Source of the DNA: Sva-07 sp963829585
Lineage (GTDB): Bacteria > Actinomycetota > Acidimicrobiia > Acidimicrobiales > Ilumatobacteraceae
NCBI GenBank assembly: GCA_963829585.1
Contig: CAWHJD010000023.1
Coordinates: 62,001-126,000, forward strand
DNA length: 64,000 nucleotides
Direction of reading: 5' to 3'
This document shows positions 30,490 through 39,774 of the stretch, one piece after another. A model generated the notes under the pieces. It did no database searches. It saw only the letters and a program-made list of their open reading frames with translations, and had not been told where the DNA came from. Within the stretch, counting starts at the first letter, position 1; each line of letters begins with the position of its first letter. The position numbers were made by a program, and so were the translations under genes.

Positions 30490-30510
30490 ACCGTCCGGGC
30501 AACGAGACAA

Positions 30511-30848
30511 GAAGTAAGTCGTTGCCGGGGAATGCTAGCTCGCGCAACCGCACGAGGGACGACGACCGCAGAGCAACTCGCTCAGCAGTGCACTTTCCCC
30601 GTCACGTAACCGAATCCGGCAACGACGATCTGTTCGACGCGCACCACGACTACACCACACGTGATCAAGTGGTCTCGGCGCTCGCAACGAAGGCAATCGC
30701 ATCCAGCTCAGCTCGTCGTCGACCACTCGACCAGGACCCATGTCTTCGCCGAAGCGGCCCGCTGCCCACAACCATTTCAGTGAACGCGCGAACTCGAGCG
30801 CAACCAGCGCGTTGGGGCTCGTCGCCCCAAGACCGTCACTGCCGGTGA
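30511..30848. other. intergenic region upstream of lyase copy 2
   Basis: About 340 bp between copy 2 and the 3' end of copy 3. No ORF with coding character and no RNA gene recognised. It is expected to hold the promoter of copy 2, which does not share the upstream sequence of copies 1 and 3. Confidence 0.3.
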
Positions 30849-33000
30849 CTACTGGGCGGCACGCAGTTCGATGGCGACGACCGACCAGTCGACCTTGCCC
30901 GACATCTGACCGGTCACCGTCGCGACACCAGGCGCCGATGGCGTCTGCTCCTCGATTGCAAGCCCAGTCATGCTGCCACCGGTGCCGGCCGAGGTCTCGA
31001 GGCGTTCGGTGAACGCCACTTCCGGCGTATGCGTGCGATTGCGAATCGCCACCGCACTCGAGATCAGCGACGACGGCGACGTCGTGGACAACGGCACCGA
31101 ATACGACGCCGAATCAACACCGCCCGAACAGCCACCGTTCACACCGTTCGTGTTCGCCGACACCACCGCACCGATCGGCGTGACCAGATCAACACCGAGG
31201 TACTCGACCACCGCGATCACCGCACTCGACGGCGCCTTCCCGAGCGCCGCCGTCACCGCGCTCGCCGACGTCGCCGACGTGGTCACGAACACCGACATAC
31301 CCGTCTGATTCCGAGCTGCACACAACGACGCCACCGGCGTCCACGTCCCACCGAGACCCGACACACCCGTCACCGACGTGTGGCTCTTCGTCGACACATA
31401 CGCCACGAACACCCGACCCGGAGCCGCAACACTCACCGACGACGACGTCGACACCGACGCAACCCCCGTCGAGCCACCCGAGTACGACGCGCCCACCGAC
31501 ACCGACCCAGTCGGCACCGCCACACCCGAACCCGACAAGCCCACCGGCACCGACGTCGTCGTCGCAGCCGCCAACGTCGTCGTCGCAGCCGGCACCGTTG
31601 TCGTCGCAGCCACCGTCGTCGTCGCAGCCACCGTCGTCGTCGCAGCCACCGTCGTCGTCGCAGCCACCGTCGTCGTCGCAGCCGCCACCGTCGTCGTCGC
31701 AGCCACCGTCGTCGTCGCAGCGCACCGTCGTCGTCGCAGCCACCGTCGTCGTCGCAGCCGCCACCGTCGTCGTCGCAGCCGCCACCGTCGTCGTCGCAGC
31801 CGCCACCATCGTCGCAGCCGCCACCGTCGTCGTGGTGCCGGGGACATGGGTCCAGTCGGTGTATCCGATGCTCTTGCCCATTCGCGCCTCGACACCCACC
31901 GAATACCCGGTGCCGAGACCCGTATCGATCAGATACGGCAAGAACCTGTCATCACCCTCAGCCGGGAACTGGGCCTGCTCGTACAAGAACCGAACCGCCC
32001 ACGCGATCGCAGCATCGGACCAGCGCCACACATCGTCATAACCGGCAACATCCAACAACGTCGCCTGCGTGACGATGCCCTGCATCGCCTCCCACTGATA
32101 ATTCTCCTTCGGAGCCGGCGACGTCACCACACACTCGCATCTGCGAACGTCATCCACGATCGCGCCATCGACGACATAGCCGTTCTTCACCGACCCGGCC
32201 GGATTGATCGGCACCGGCGCCGACGGGTCGGCCTGCCATTCCGGATCACCGAACTTGAACCCTGCGTAGGCTCCGCGATCACCCAGATACCCGCGAAACA
32301 CCCGCACCGCGGCCGCCAGATCCGCCTCGTCACCCAAGTAACGAGCCACCGCGATCCGAGCAGCACCCGCATGCGTTCCCCAGTTGTTCGGACGATCCAT
32401 GTGCGTCGACAACAACGTGCGACCATCCAACACCTCGACACGAACCTGATCAAGCCACCCAGAGAACCGAGCCGACCCGTACCCGACAAGATCAGCAGCC
32501 AGCACATAACCAGTCAAGTTGCGGCCCAACGCCAACGTCGTCCCGCCATCCTCGGTCCCGATCGCGCTCTCGATGGAGGACACCACACGAGCACGCATCG
32601 CCGTGTCGTTCATCCGCACCGCATACAACGCACCAGCCAACGTGTACACGTCATGACGAGAATCCGTATACGCCAGGCTCGCCACCCCCCAGTCCCCCAC
32701 CGCGTCCGCGACCAGTCGATCCCACGCATTGCCCGACGTCGGCAACGACTGCACCACCGAACGCTCGACCCAAATCCCCTTCGACGGCCCGAACGACGCA
32801 TCCAACGCCACCGCACGATCCCCAACACCCGACGCCACCACCCCCACCCCGGCCAACAACACCACCACGAGCAACATGCACCCGTAACGCAGGCGAGCCG
32901 ACGAATCGTGCAAGATCGATGACCGACGAGGACCCAGAGACGCAGGCGTGAGCGGTTGCATATCGGACGCATCGGGCTCTGACCAGAGCTCCTTGAGCAC
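30849..33000 (-). CDS. secreted alginate-lyase-like protein, copy 3, with linker and adhesin module, one frameshift
   Basis: About 717 residues after repair. The N-terminus and lyase core match copy 1 almost exactly. After TDWTHVPGTTTTV comes a long linker of TTTVAA-type repeats. One unit in it has 19 bp instead of 18 or 21 (near 31722) and shifts the frame, so the raw ORF runs on as a Cys/Asp/Gly-rich artefact. In the right frame the linker leads to a C-terminal module of about 190 residues, GSVSVGASYSGGSTGVASVS to WSVVAIELRAAQ. The same module occurs twice in the next gene upstream. The module is predicted to be a beta-sandwich that binds glycan or surface; this is inference. Confidence 0.6.
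31560..31830 (-). repeat. 18/21-bp low-complexity linker repeat
   Basis: About 14 units of gtcgtcgtcgcagccacc (18 bp), some with an extra gcc triplet (21 bp), encode a Thr-Thr-Thr-Val-Ala-Ala linker on the minus strand. One unit contains cagcgcaccg and is 19 bp long, which breaks the frame. Changes in the number of normal units would keep the frame. Confidence 0.85.
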
Positions 33001-33283
33001 TCCAGCTCAACCTTGACGAAGTCTTGACGAAACTCAGACAAGCCTGCGCACGGCCCCGTCACGAACTACGTCTGAGTCTTGACCAGGTCTGCTCTCGCAG
33101 GCTGGGGACACCTCGTTCAGGCGACGATGGAGATGGCGAACGGCCGAAGGATGGCCACGATCAAGCAGCAACGACGTCTACGCCGAAACAGGCCGATCCC
33201 CGCACCTGTTCAGCGCAACCGCGAGGTGGAGCGCATCCGGACGGTTCGGGCGAGTCGCTCCGAAGCGAGCACCGTCGAGTTGT

Positions 33284-36200
33284 CTACTGGGCGGCACGCA
33301 GTTCGATGGCGACGACCGACCAGTCGACCGTGCCCGACATCCGACCGGTCACCGTCACAGCACCAGGTGCCGATGGCGTCTGCTCCTCGATCGCCAGGCC
33401 GGTCTTGCTTCCACCGGTGCCGGCCGAGGTCTCGAGGCGTTCGGTGAACCCCACTCCCGGCGTATGCGTCCGACTCCGAATCGCCACCGCACTCGAGATC
33501 AGCGACGACGGCGACGTCGTCGTCAACGGCACCGAATACGACGCCGAATCAACACCTCCCGAACAGCCACCGTTCACACCGTTCGTGTTCGCCGACACCA
33601 CCGCACCGATCGGCGTGACCAGATCAACACCGAGATACTCCACCACCGCGATCACCGCAGTCGACGGCGCCTTCCCGAACGCCGCCGTCACCACACTCGG
33701 CGACGTCGCCGACGTGGTCACGAACACCGACATACCCGTCTGACTCCGAGCTGCACACAACGACGCCACCCGCGTCCACGTCCCACCGAGACCCGACACA
33801 CCCGTCACCGACGTGTTGCTCTTCGTCGAAACGTACGCCACGAACACCCGACCCGGAGCCGGAACACTCACCGACGACGACGTCGACACCGACGCAACCC
33901 CCGTCGAGCCACCCCGGTACGACGCGCCCACCGACACCGACCCCGTCGGCGCCGCCACACCCGAACCCGACAACGCCACCGACACCGACGGCTCATCAGG
34001 ATCATCCGACGCAACCACCAACGACGCCGAATACGAACGAACTTCCGTCGGCGAGAACGTCACCTCGACCGACCGCGACGCACCAGCCGCCAACGTGAAC
34101 GGACCACCGCCACCCGACACCACGAACGCCCCCGCATCCGCACCCGACACCACCGTCGACGACACCGACAACGTCGCCGAGCCCACGTTCGACACCACCA
34201 CCGACGCAGCACCCGACTGCCCGACCGTCACCGAACCCACACTCAACGACCCCGGCACATCCACATCCGGCGCAGGCGCCGCCGCACCCGAACCCGACAA
34301 CCCCACCGACACCGACGGCTCATCAGGATCATCCGACGCAACCACCAACGACGCCGAATACGAACGAACATCCGTCGGCGAGAACGTCACCTCGACCGAC
34401 CGCGACGCACCAGCCGCCAACGTGAACGGACCACCGCCACCCGACACCACGAACGCCCCCGCATCCGCACCCGACACCACCGTCGACGACACCGACAACG
34501 TCGCCGAGCCCAGGTTCGACACCACCACCGACGCAGCACCCGACTGCCCGACCGTCACCGAACCCACACTCAACGACCCCGGCACATCCACATCCGGCAG
34601 ACTCGGAGGCGCCGCCACACCCGAACCCGACAACGCCACCGACACCGACGGCTCATCAGGATCATCCGACGCAACCACCAACGACGCCGAATACGAACGA
34701 ACTTCCGTCGGCGAGAACGTCACCTCGACCGACCGCGACGCACCAGCCGCCAACGTGAACGGACCACCGCCACCCGACACCACGAACGCCCCCGCATCCG
34801 CACCCGACACCACCGTCGACGACACCGACAACGTCGCCGAGCCCACGTTCGACACCACCACCGACGCAGCACCCGACTGCCCGACCGTCACCGAACCCAC
34901 ACTCAACGACCCCGGCACATCCACATCCGGCGCAGGCGCCGCCGCACCCGAACCCGACAACCCCACCGACACCGACGGCTCATCAGGATCATCCGACGCA
35001 ACCACCAACGACGCCGAATACGAACGAACATCCGTCGGCGAGAACGTCACCTCGACCGACCGCGACGCACCAGCCGCCAACGTGAACGGACCACCGCCAC
35101 CCGACACCACGAACGCCCCCGCATCCGCACCCGACACCACCGTCGACGACACCGACAACGTCGCCGAGCCCACGTTCGACACCACCACCGACGCAGCACC
35201 CGACTGCCCGACCGTCACCGAACCCACACTCAACGACCCCGGCACATCCACATCCGGAGACCCTGGCTCCGATGACCCGCCGGCACGGAGTTCGATGGCG
35301 ACGACGGACCAGTCGACCGTGCCCGACATCTGACCGGTCACCGTCACAGCACCAGGTGCCGATGGCGTCTGCTCCTCGACCGCAAGCCCCGCGGCGCTGC
35401 TCGAAGTGGAGCCGGCCGAGAATTCGAGGCGTTCGGTGAACCCCACTCCCGGCGTATGCGTCCGACTCCGAATCCCCACCGCACTCGAGATCAGCGACGA
35501 CGGCGACGTCGTGGACAACGGCACCGAATACGACGCCGAATCAACACCCCCCGAACAGCCACCGTTCACACCGTTCGTGTTCGCCGACACCACCGCACCG
35601 ATCGGCGTGACCAGATCAACACCGAGATACTCCACCACCGCGATCACCGCACTCGACGGCGCACTCCCGAACGCCGCCGTCACCGCGCTCGCCGACGTCG
35701 CCGACGTCGTCACGAACACCGACATACCCGTCTGACTCCGAGCTGCACACAACGACGCCACCCGCGTCCACGTCCCACCGAGACCCGACACACCCGTCAC
35801 CGACGTGTGACTCTTCGTCGACACATACGCCACGAACACCCGACCCGGAGCCGGAACACTCACCGACGACGACGTCGACACCGACGCAACCCCCGTCGAG
35901 CCACCCCGGTACGACGCGCCCACCGACACCGACCCCGTCGGCACCGCCACACCCGAACCCGACAACCCCACCGACACCGACGGCTCATCAGGATCATCCG
36001 ACGCAACCACCAACGACGCCGAATACGAACGAACATCCGTCGGCGAGAACGTCACCTCGACCGACCGCGACGCACCAGCCGCCAACGTGAACGGACCACC
36101 GCCACCCGACACCACGAACGCCCCCGCATCCGCACCCGACACCACCGTCGACGACACCGACAACGTCGACGACCCCAGATTCGACACCACCACCGACGCA

Positions 36201-37789
36201 GCACCCGACTGCCCGACCGCGACCGAACCCACACTCACCGACCCCGGCACATCCACATCCGGCGAAACGGCACCCAATGCGGGGACTGCGACCTCGTACA
36301 ACTGACCGTCGCGGGGCGACGAGCCGTCGACGCCGCGATCCACCACCCACAGATTGAGTCCGGTACCACTGCTCGCCGGTGCCCAGGTCGCACCCGCCGG
36401 GTGCACGGCCTGCGTTGCGGCCAGACTGACTTCACGAACTTTGCTGCCCAGCGCCGTGTACTCGACGGCTGCCAGGTCGCCGGTGCTGTAATCGACCAAG
36501 GTCAGGGTGTCGTTGGCGGCGTGATACGCGATCCCTTCCGGATCGTTGACACCACCGACGTATGTGTCCCACTGGGTGATGATGTCATCGCCGCCGCCCT
36601 CGAAGATTCCGTTGGGTCCGGGGTCGATCGAGAAGACCTCCTTGTTCGAACCGTCAGCAACGTGGAGCCAACCGCGTGTCGTGTCGTAGGCCAGGTCTTC
36701 GGGGTCCGAGTTGCCGTAGCCGAGCGTCGAGAAGAAGCGCACGACGCTGTCGTCAGCTGTGCCCGGCAGACCGTCCGGGCCGAGATCCACCTCGGTGATC
36801 CGCTTGGCGTCGTCGTCAGTGGTGAAGAACCGGTTCCCGGCGGAGTCGACCGCGACCCCTGTCGGCTCATTCGACCAGTTCAACGTGTTGCCGGTCGAGG
36901 AGACGCCACCCGTTCTGGTGAGATGCCACAAGTTCGCGTTGGCGTAGTACGAGTACTCCTCGACCTCGCTGTCAGCGAGCAGCAGGAGATTCTTCGCCGC
37001 CAACCACGCGATCCCCGACGAGTCGGGGCTGTTCGGGGTCAGACTGGTCCCCGCGATCGTCTGCACGAGTGTGCCGGAGACGTCCGCAGCGGTGGCCGTG
37101 ACCGCCAGGGGCGCGGTCGTTCCGATCTCACTCAACAGCGTCGTCGAACCGGCCTGCTGCTCGTCCAGCACATACATGCTCAGCTGATCCGGGTCGTCGG
37201 TCTGGTCGCCGCTGGGAGCGACCGCAAGGCCGGCGATGCGACGAACACCCGTCTGGCTCAAGTCCAGTGTTCGCAGAAGCGCACCGCTCTCATCGAGCAC
37301 GAAAACACGCGGATCCTGGTCCGTGGCAACATACCATTCGCCGCTCAACGGGTCGATCGCAGCTTCGACCGGGCCGGCAATCCCGAGCGGACGGACGTCG
37401 ATCGAGCGACCCGGTAGGGAGATCACCGTGCCCTGGACGTCGACGGGTACGAGACCGCCGCTCGCAGCATCGAAAACCACAGCCTTGTCGCGAAGTCCGG
37501 GCGGCAGGACCACCGTCCCTTGCCGATCTTCTGCGAAGCCGATCACCGACGCGCGATCCGCCCGTCCCGCCTCGACCACGTACAGCGTACGACCGTCGGG
37601 TTCGACAGCCAGCCTGGTCGGCCGACCGACACCGACGTCATCCAGTTCGAATGTCCGATGGAGTTCGACCTGGACGACAGGCGCCTCAGGACTCTCTGCC
37701 ATTGTCGCCGTCGGGATGGCCACGACGCTGGCGATCGCCACCGTCGCCGCAATCGCCAGACCCCTCAATGATACGATTTCAGTGCCCAC
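33284..37789 (-). CDS. giant secreted beta-propeller / ASH-repeat / adhesin-module protein
   Basis: A 1,501-residue secreted protein. The GTG at 37789 has a strong ribosome site (GGAAGG, 7 nt spacing) and gives a proper signal peptide, LRGLAIAATVAIASVVAIP, cut after TATMA. Residues 30-508 form a beta-propeller with repeated GIAYHAANDTLTLVDYSTGD-like blades, similar to SdiA-regulated/NHL-type domains. Then comes one ASH-like (choice-of-anchor D) domain, one 190-residue module shared with the lyases, four nearly identical tandem ASH-like domains (about 841-1275; VTFSPTDVRSYSASLVVASD in each), and a second shared module ending IELRAAQ. Likely a surface protein for adhesion or glycan binding. It lies 161 bp after the operon above and has no LPxTG. 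Confidence 0.72.
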   Translation of the reverse strand: MGTEIVSLRGLAIAATVAIASVVAIPTATMAESPEAPVVQVELHRTFELDDVGVGRPTRLAVEPDGRTLYVVEAGRADRASVIGFAEDRQGTVVLPPGLRDKAVVFDAASGGLVPVDVQGTVISLPGRSIDVRPLGIAGPVEAAIDPLSGEWYVATDQDPRVFVLDESGALLRTLDLSQTGVRRIAGLAVAPSGDQTDDPDQLSMYVLDEQQAGSTTLLSEIGTTAPLAVTATAADVSGTLVQTIAGTSLTPNSPDSSGIAWLAAKNLLLLADSEVEEYSYYANANLWHLTRTGGVSSTGNTLNWSNEPTGVAVDSAGNRFFTTDDDAKRITEVDLGPDGLPGTADDSVVRFFSTLGYGNSDPEDLAYDTTRGWLHVADGSNKEVFSIDPGPNGIFEGGGDDIITQWDTYVGGVNDPEGIAYHAANDTLTLVDYSTGDLAAVEYTALGSKVREVSLAATQAVHPAGATWAPASSGTGLNLWVVDRGVDGSSPRDGQLYEVAVPALGAVSPDVDVPGSVSVGSVAVGQSGAASVVVSNLGSSTLSVSSTVVSGADAGAFVVSGGGGPFTLAAGASRSVEVTFSPTDVRSYSASLVVASDDPDEPSVSVGLSGSGVAVPTGSVSVGASYRGGSTGVASVSTSSSVSVPAPGRVFVAYVSTKSHTSVTGVSGLGGTWTRVASLCAARSQTGMSVFVTTSATSASAVTAAFGSAPSSAVIAVVEYLGVDLVTPIGAVVSANTNGVNGGCSGGVDSASYSVPLSTTSPSSLISSAVGIRSRTHTPGVGFTERLEFSAGSTSSSAAGLAVEEQTPSAPGAVTVTGQMSGTVDWSVVAIELRAGGSSEPGSPDVDVPGSLSVGSVTVGQSGAASVVVSNVGSATLSVSSTVVSGADAGAFVVSGGGGPFTLAAGASRSVEVTFSPTDVRSYSASLVVASDDPDEPSVSVGLSGSGAAAPAPDVDVPGSLSVGSVTVGQSGAASVVVSNVGSATLSVSSTVVSGADAGAFVVSGGGGPFTLAAGASRSVEVTFSPTEVRSYSASLVVASDDPDEPSVSVALSGSGVAAPPSLPDVDVPGSLSVGSVTVGQSGAASVVVSNLGSATLSVSSTVVSGADAGAFVVSGGGGPFTLAAGASRSVEVTFSPTDVRSYSASLVVASDDPDEPSVSVGLSGSGAAAPAPDVDVPGSLSVGSVTVGQSGAASVVVSNVGSATLSVSSTVVSGADAGAFVVSGGGGPFTLAAGASRSVEVTFSPTEVRSYSASLVVASDDPDEPSVSVALSGSGVAAPTGSVSVGASYRGGSTGVASVSTSSSVSVPAPGRVFVAYVSTKSNTSVTGVSGLGGTWTRVASLCAARSQTGMSVFVTTSATSPSVVTAAFGKAPSTAVIAVVEYLGVDLVTPIGAVVSANTNGVNGGCSGGVDSASYSVPLTTTSPSSLISSAVAIRSRTHTPGVGFTERLETSAGTGGSKTGLAIEEQTPSAPGAVTVTGRMSGTVDWSVVAIELRAAQ
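33965..35265 (-). repeat. four tandem ASH-domain repeats, 327/333 bp
   Basis: The mark gctcatcaggatcatccgac occurs at 33991, 34318, 34651 and 34978 (spacing 327, 333, 327 bp), with a fifth copy apart at 35983. Units are nearly identical in DNA. The alternation suggests an ancestral 660-bp double unit that duplicated. Confidence 0.88.
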
Positions 37790-37796
37790 TCTGTTG

Positions 37797-37802
37797 CCTT
37801 CC
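37797..37802 (-). promoter_or_regulatory. ribosome binding site setting the GTG start at 37789
   Basis: GGAAGG on the minus strand ends seven bases before the GTG at 37789. It decides this start over the longer frame from 37843 and places the signal peptide at the N-terminus. Confidence 0.7.
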
Positions 37803-37950
37803 GCCCCGAGGTCACTCCCTGCGTCGCCGGGAGCCAGGCCCACGCTGCGTTCCCGGAGCGCCGACCTGCGAGCAGCCTACGCGTCTACAGCCACGCCGCA
37901 CAATCGGCAGACCAATTGACACGACCAGGGCGGGTGTTCGAAGCGCGAAA

Positions 37951-38638
37951 CTACGCCGATTCGGCGTGCTGTCGAATACGAGCGATCACGTCGTCGACAA
38001 CATCGTCGAGCGGCCGGTTCGCGTCCACGCTGACGAATCGGGGAGCGGCAGCCTCGAGCCGTCGATACCCGGCCCGCATTGCCTCCAGGAGCTCGATCGT
38101 GCCTTCTCCCTTACGCCGAAAGAGCTCATCGGCCGGCACGTCGAGATAAACGATGAGCTCGGGACGTGGAAGCACCTTCGAGATGAACAGGCCATGCAAC
38201 CGTCTGCTCAGTGGTAGTTGCTCCGACGATTCGATGTCATGGACGTAGTAGTCGGCAAAGAAATGTCGGTCCAAGAGCACGACTCGACCGGCGGCGCGGT
38301 GCCACGACACGATCACTCTGCCGATAGGACTCTTCGGCGATCCGATTCGCCAGGCGGAGCGCGGCGCGAAGGCTTCGAAGCAAGGATTGACCGTTGTCAG
38401 CCGAGGCCCTCGGAGCACTGGGCCCGCGTTCGACGATGCCGGCACGACGGCGTGCAGCGCGGATCAGCCTCGTGGTCGGGAGCAAATGGTTGCTCGACTC
38501 GGCGCTGACGCCCATGTACACGTACGCGACCGGCAGGTCGAGCTCGCGCTCGAGCCGCCGAGCGATGGTGGTCTTGCCCGCACCGTCAGGTCCGACCAGA
38601 GCAACCGTGACACCGCGCCGCCGACTCACGCGGTTCAT
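37951..38638 (-). CDS. thymidylate-kinase-like P-loop kinase, one frameshift
   Basis: About 229 residues after one frame change near 38300-38360. The start ATG overlaps the stop of the gene above (ATGA). VTVALVGPDGAGKTTIARRL is the Walker A of the dTMP kinase group; after the break VVLLDRHFFADYYVHD fits its DR(Y/H) region, followed by LIVYLDVPADELFRRKGEG with the substrate-side Asp and LID-like basic residues. Inside a polysaccharide operon a role in dTMP synthesis is unlikely. Similar proteins near glycan clusters may phosphorylate a sugar or lipid, but the substrate is unknown. It is the last gene of the long minus-strand operon. Confidence 0.7.
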
Positions 38639-39774
38639 GGCTTCAGGTCCTGCACCGGGTCGTGTGACAAGACCGTGCGGAGTGCGTCGGCGAGCCGCCG
38701 AAGATCGAGTTCGTACGGATGCTGCAGGGTCCATCCCATTCGCTGGTCGAGCCCCTCGTGGATCGCGACGTCCAGATCACGATCCAGGCGATCGAGCGCT
38801 TCGGACCGTCGATCAGGGAAGGCGAACCGGTACATCTCGTACGCACGCATGAGCGGCTCGAGCTCGTGTCGCACCGAGTGAGCCATGCGAGCAGCGATGT
38901 CCGAAGCGGCTGTGGGCTGGATGGTGACGTCGTCGACCGAAACACTCGTGACGAGCACCACATGCTCGAACGGCACGGATGCGGCATCGGTCACACCGAA
39001 CAAGGTCGCCGGTGACACCCACGCGTTCGCACGTAGCCGGAGTTGATATGCGACACGCCGGAACATCCGACCGACCGAGGACCGCTTCACGACGCCCGGC
39101 AGTCGACGCTCGAGCCGGTCGGGACCGTCCAGCAGGGCCATGCGCGCTCGATCACCCCGTGGAACCACTCCGCGGACGGGTGGAAAGCGGCGAAGATGCC
39201 ACGCCCACAGTGTCACCGGTTCGGGGATCCCTACAACGCGTCCTGCGCCCGGGTCGATGTAGCACCACTCGTCACCCACGTACCGCGCACCTGCCTCGGT
39301 CGCGGCGAGCAGTGTCTCGGTCTTGCCCCCTTTTGACCACCCGGTGACGACGATGCCGGATCCGTTCCACGAGAGCGCGCCGGCGTGGAGCGGCACGAGG
39401 CCCCGGTTGAGCGCAGTCACTGCGAGCAGCGGAATCAACAGGGGGACCGCCGGAAGTCCCGGGTGACACGTCACTGTGATGTTCCGTCCGACGTCGCCGA
39501 ACGGGATCCTCACGAGCGCCCGGGCCTTGGACTTCGCACGCAGCACGAAGAAGTCATCGTCGTCGTACGCGGCGTCCTCGTACCCGAGGAACCGGAGGGG
39601 ACCAGTCGGTTCCATCGTCGGATCGAACACCACGGTCACGTCGGGATCTCCGCTTGCTGTCGATCGAGGCAATCCGAGCTGTCGGGCAACGGCGTCAGTG
39701 TCGGACTGTGACCCGATCACGCGCACACGAACGAATCCTGCAAGGTCGAAATCCGTCGCACGCGTCTCAACCAC
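38635..39774 (-). CDS. HPr-kinase-like (HprK-related) protein
   Basis: A 379-residue protein starting at a GTG that overlaps the ATP-grasp gene by 8 bp. The C-terminal half is like the HPr kinase fold: LVPLHAGALSWNGSGIVVTG, Walker A GWSKGGKTE (about 145-153), and YVGDEWCYID. In true HprK this fold phosphorylates HPr; related proteins in surface-glycan or peptide-modification clusters lack the HPr partner. There is no HPr here. The N-terminal 100 residues have no clear match. Could be a sugar or protein kinase acting with the neighbouring ATP-grasp and APH proteins; substrate unknown. Confidence 0.72.
   Translation of the reverse strand: MVETRATDFDLAGFVRVRVIGSQSDTDAVARQLGLPRSTASGDPDVTVVFDPTMEPTGPLRFLGYEDAAYDDDDFFVLRAKSKARALVRIPFGDVGRNITVTCHPGLPAVPLLIPLLAVTALNRGLVPLHAGALSWNGSGIVVTGWSKGGKTETLLAATEAGARYVGDEWCYIDPGAGRVVGIPEPVTLWAWHLRRFPPVRGVVPRGDRARMALLDGPDRLERRLPGVVKRSSVGRMFRRVAYQLRLRANAWVSPATLFGVTDAASVPFEHVVLVTSVSVDDVTIQPTAASDIAARMAHSVRHELEPLMRAYEMYRFAFPDRRSEALDRLDRDLDVAIHEGLDQRMGWTLQHPYELDLRRLADALRTVLSHDPVQDLKP

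Noticed and set aside
31560..31830. Short regular repeats that might be a CRISPR array
   Set aside because: Units are 18-21 bp, directly adjacent with no spacers, and encode a Thr/Val/Ala linker in frame.
33464..35275. A 603-residue Arg/His-rich plus-strand ORF
   Set aside because: It is antisense to the ASH-repeat gene and its composition follows from the GC bias of that gene's repeats. Similar shadows lie over all three lyase genes.
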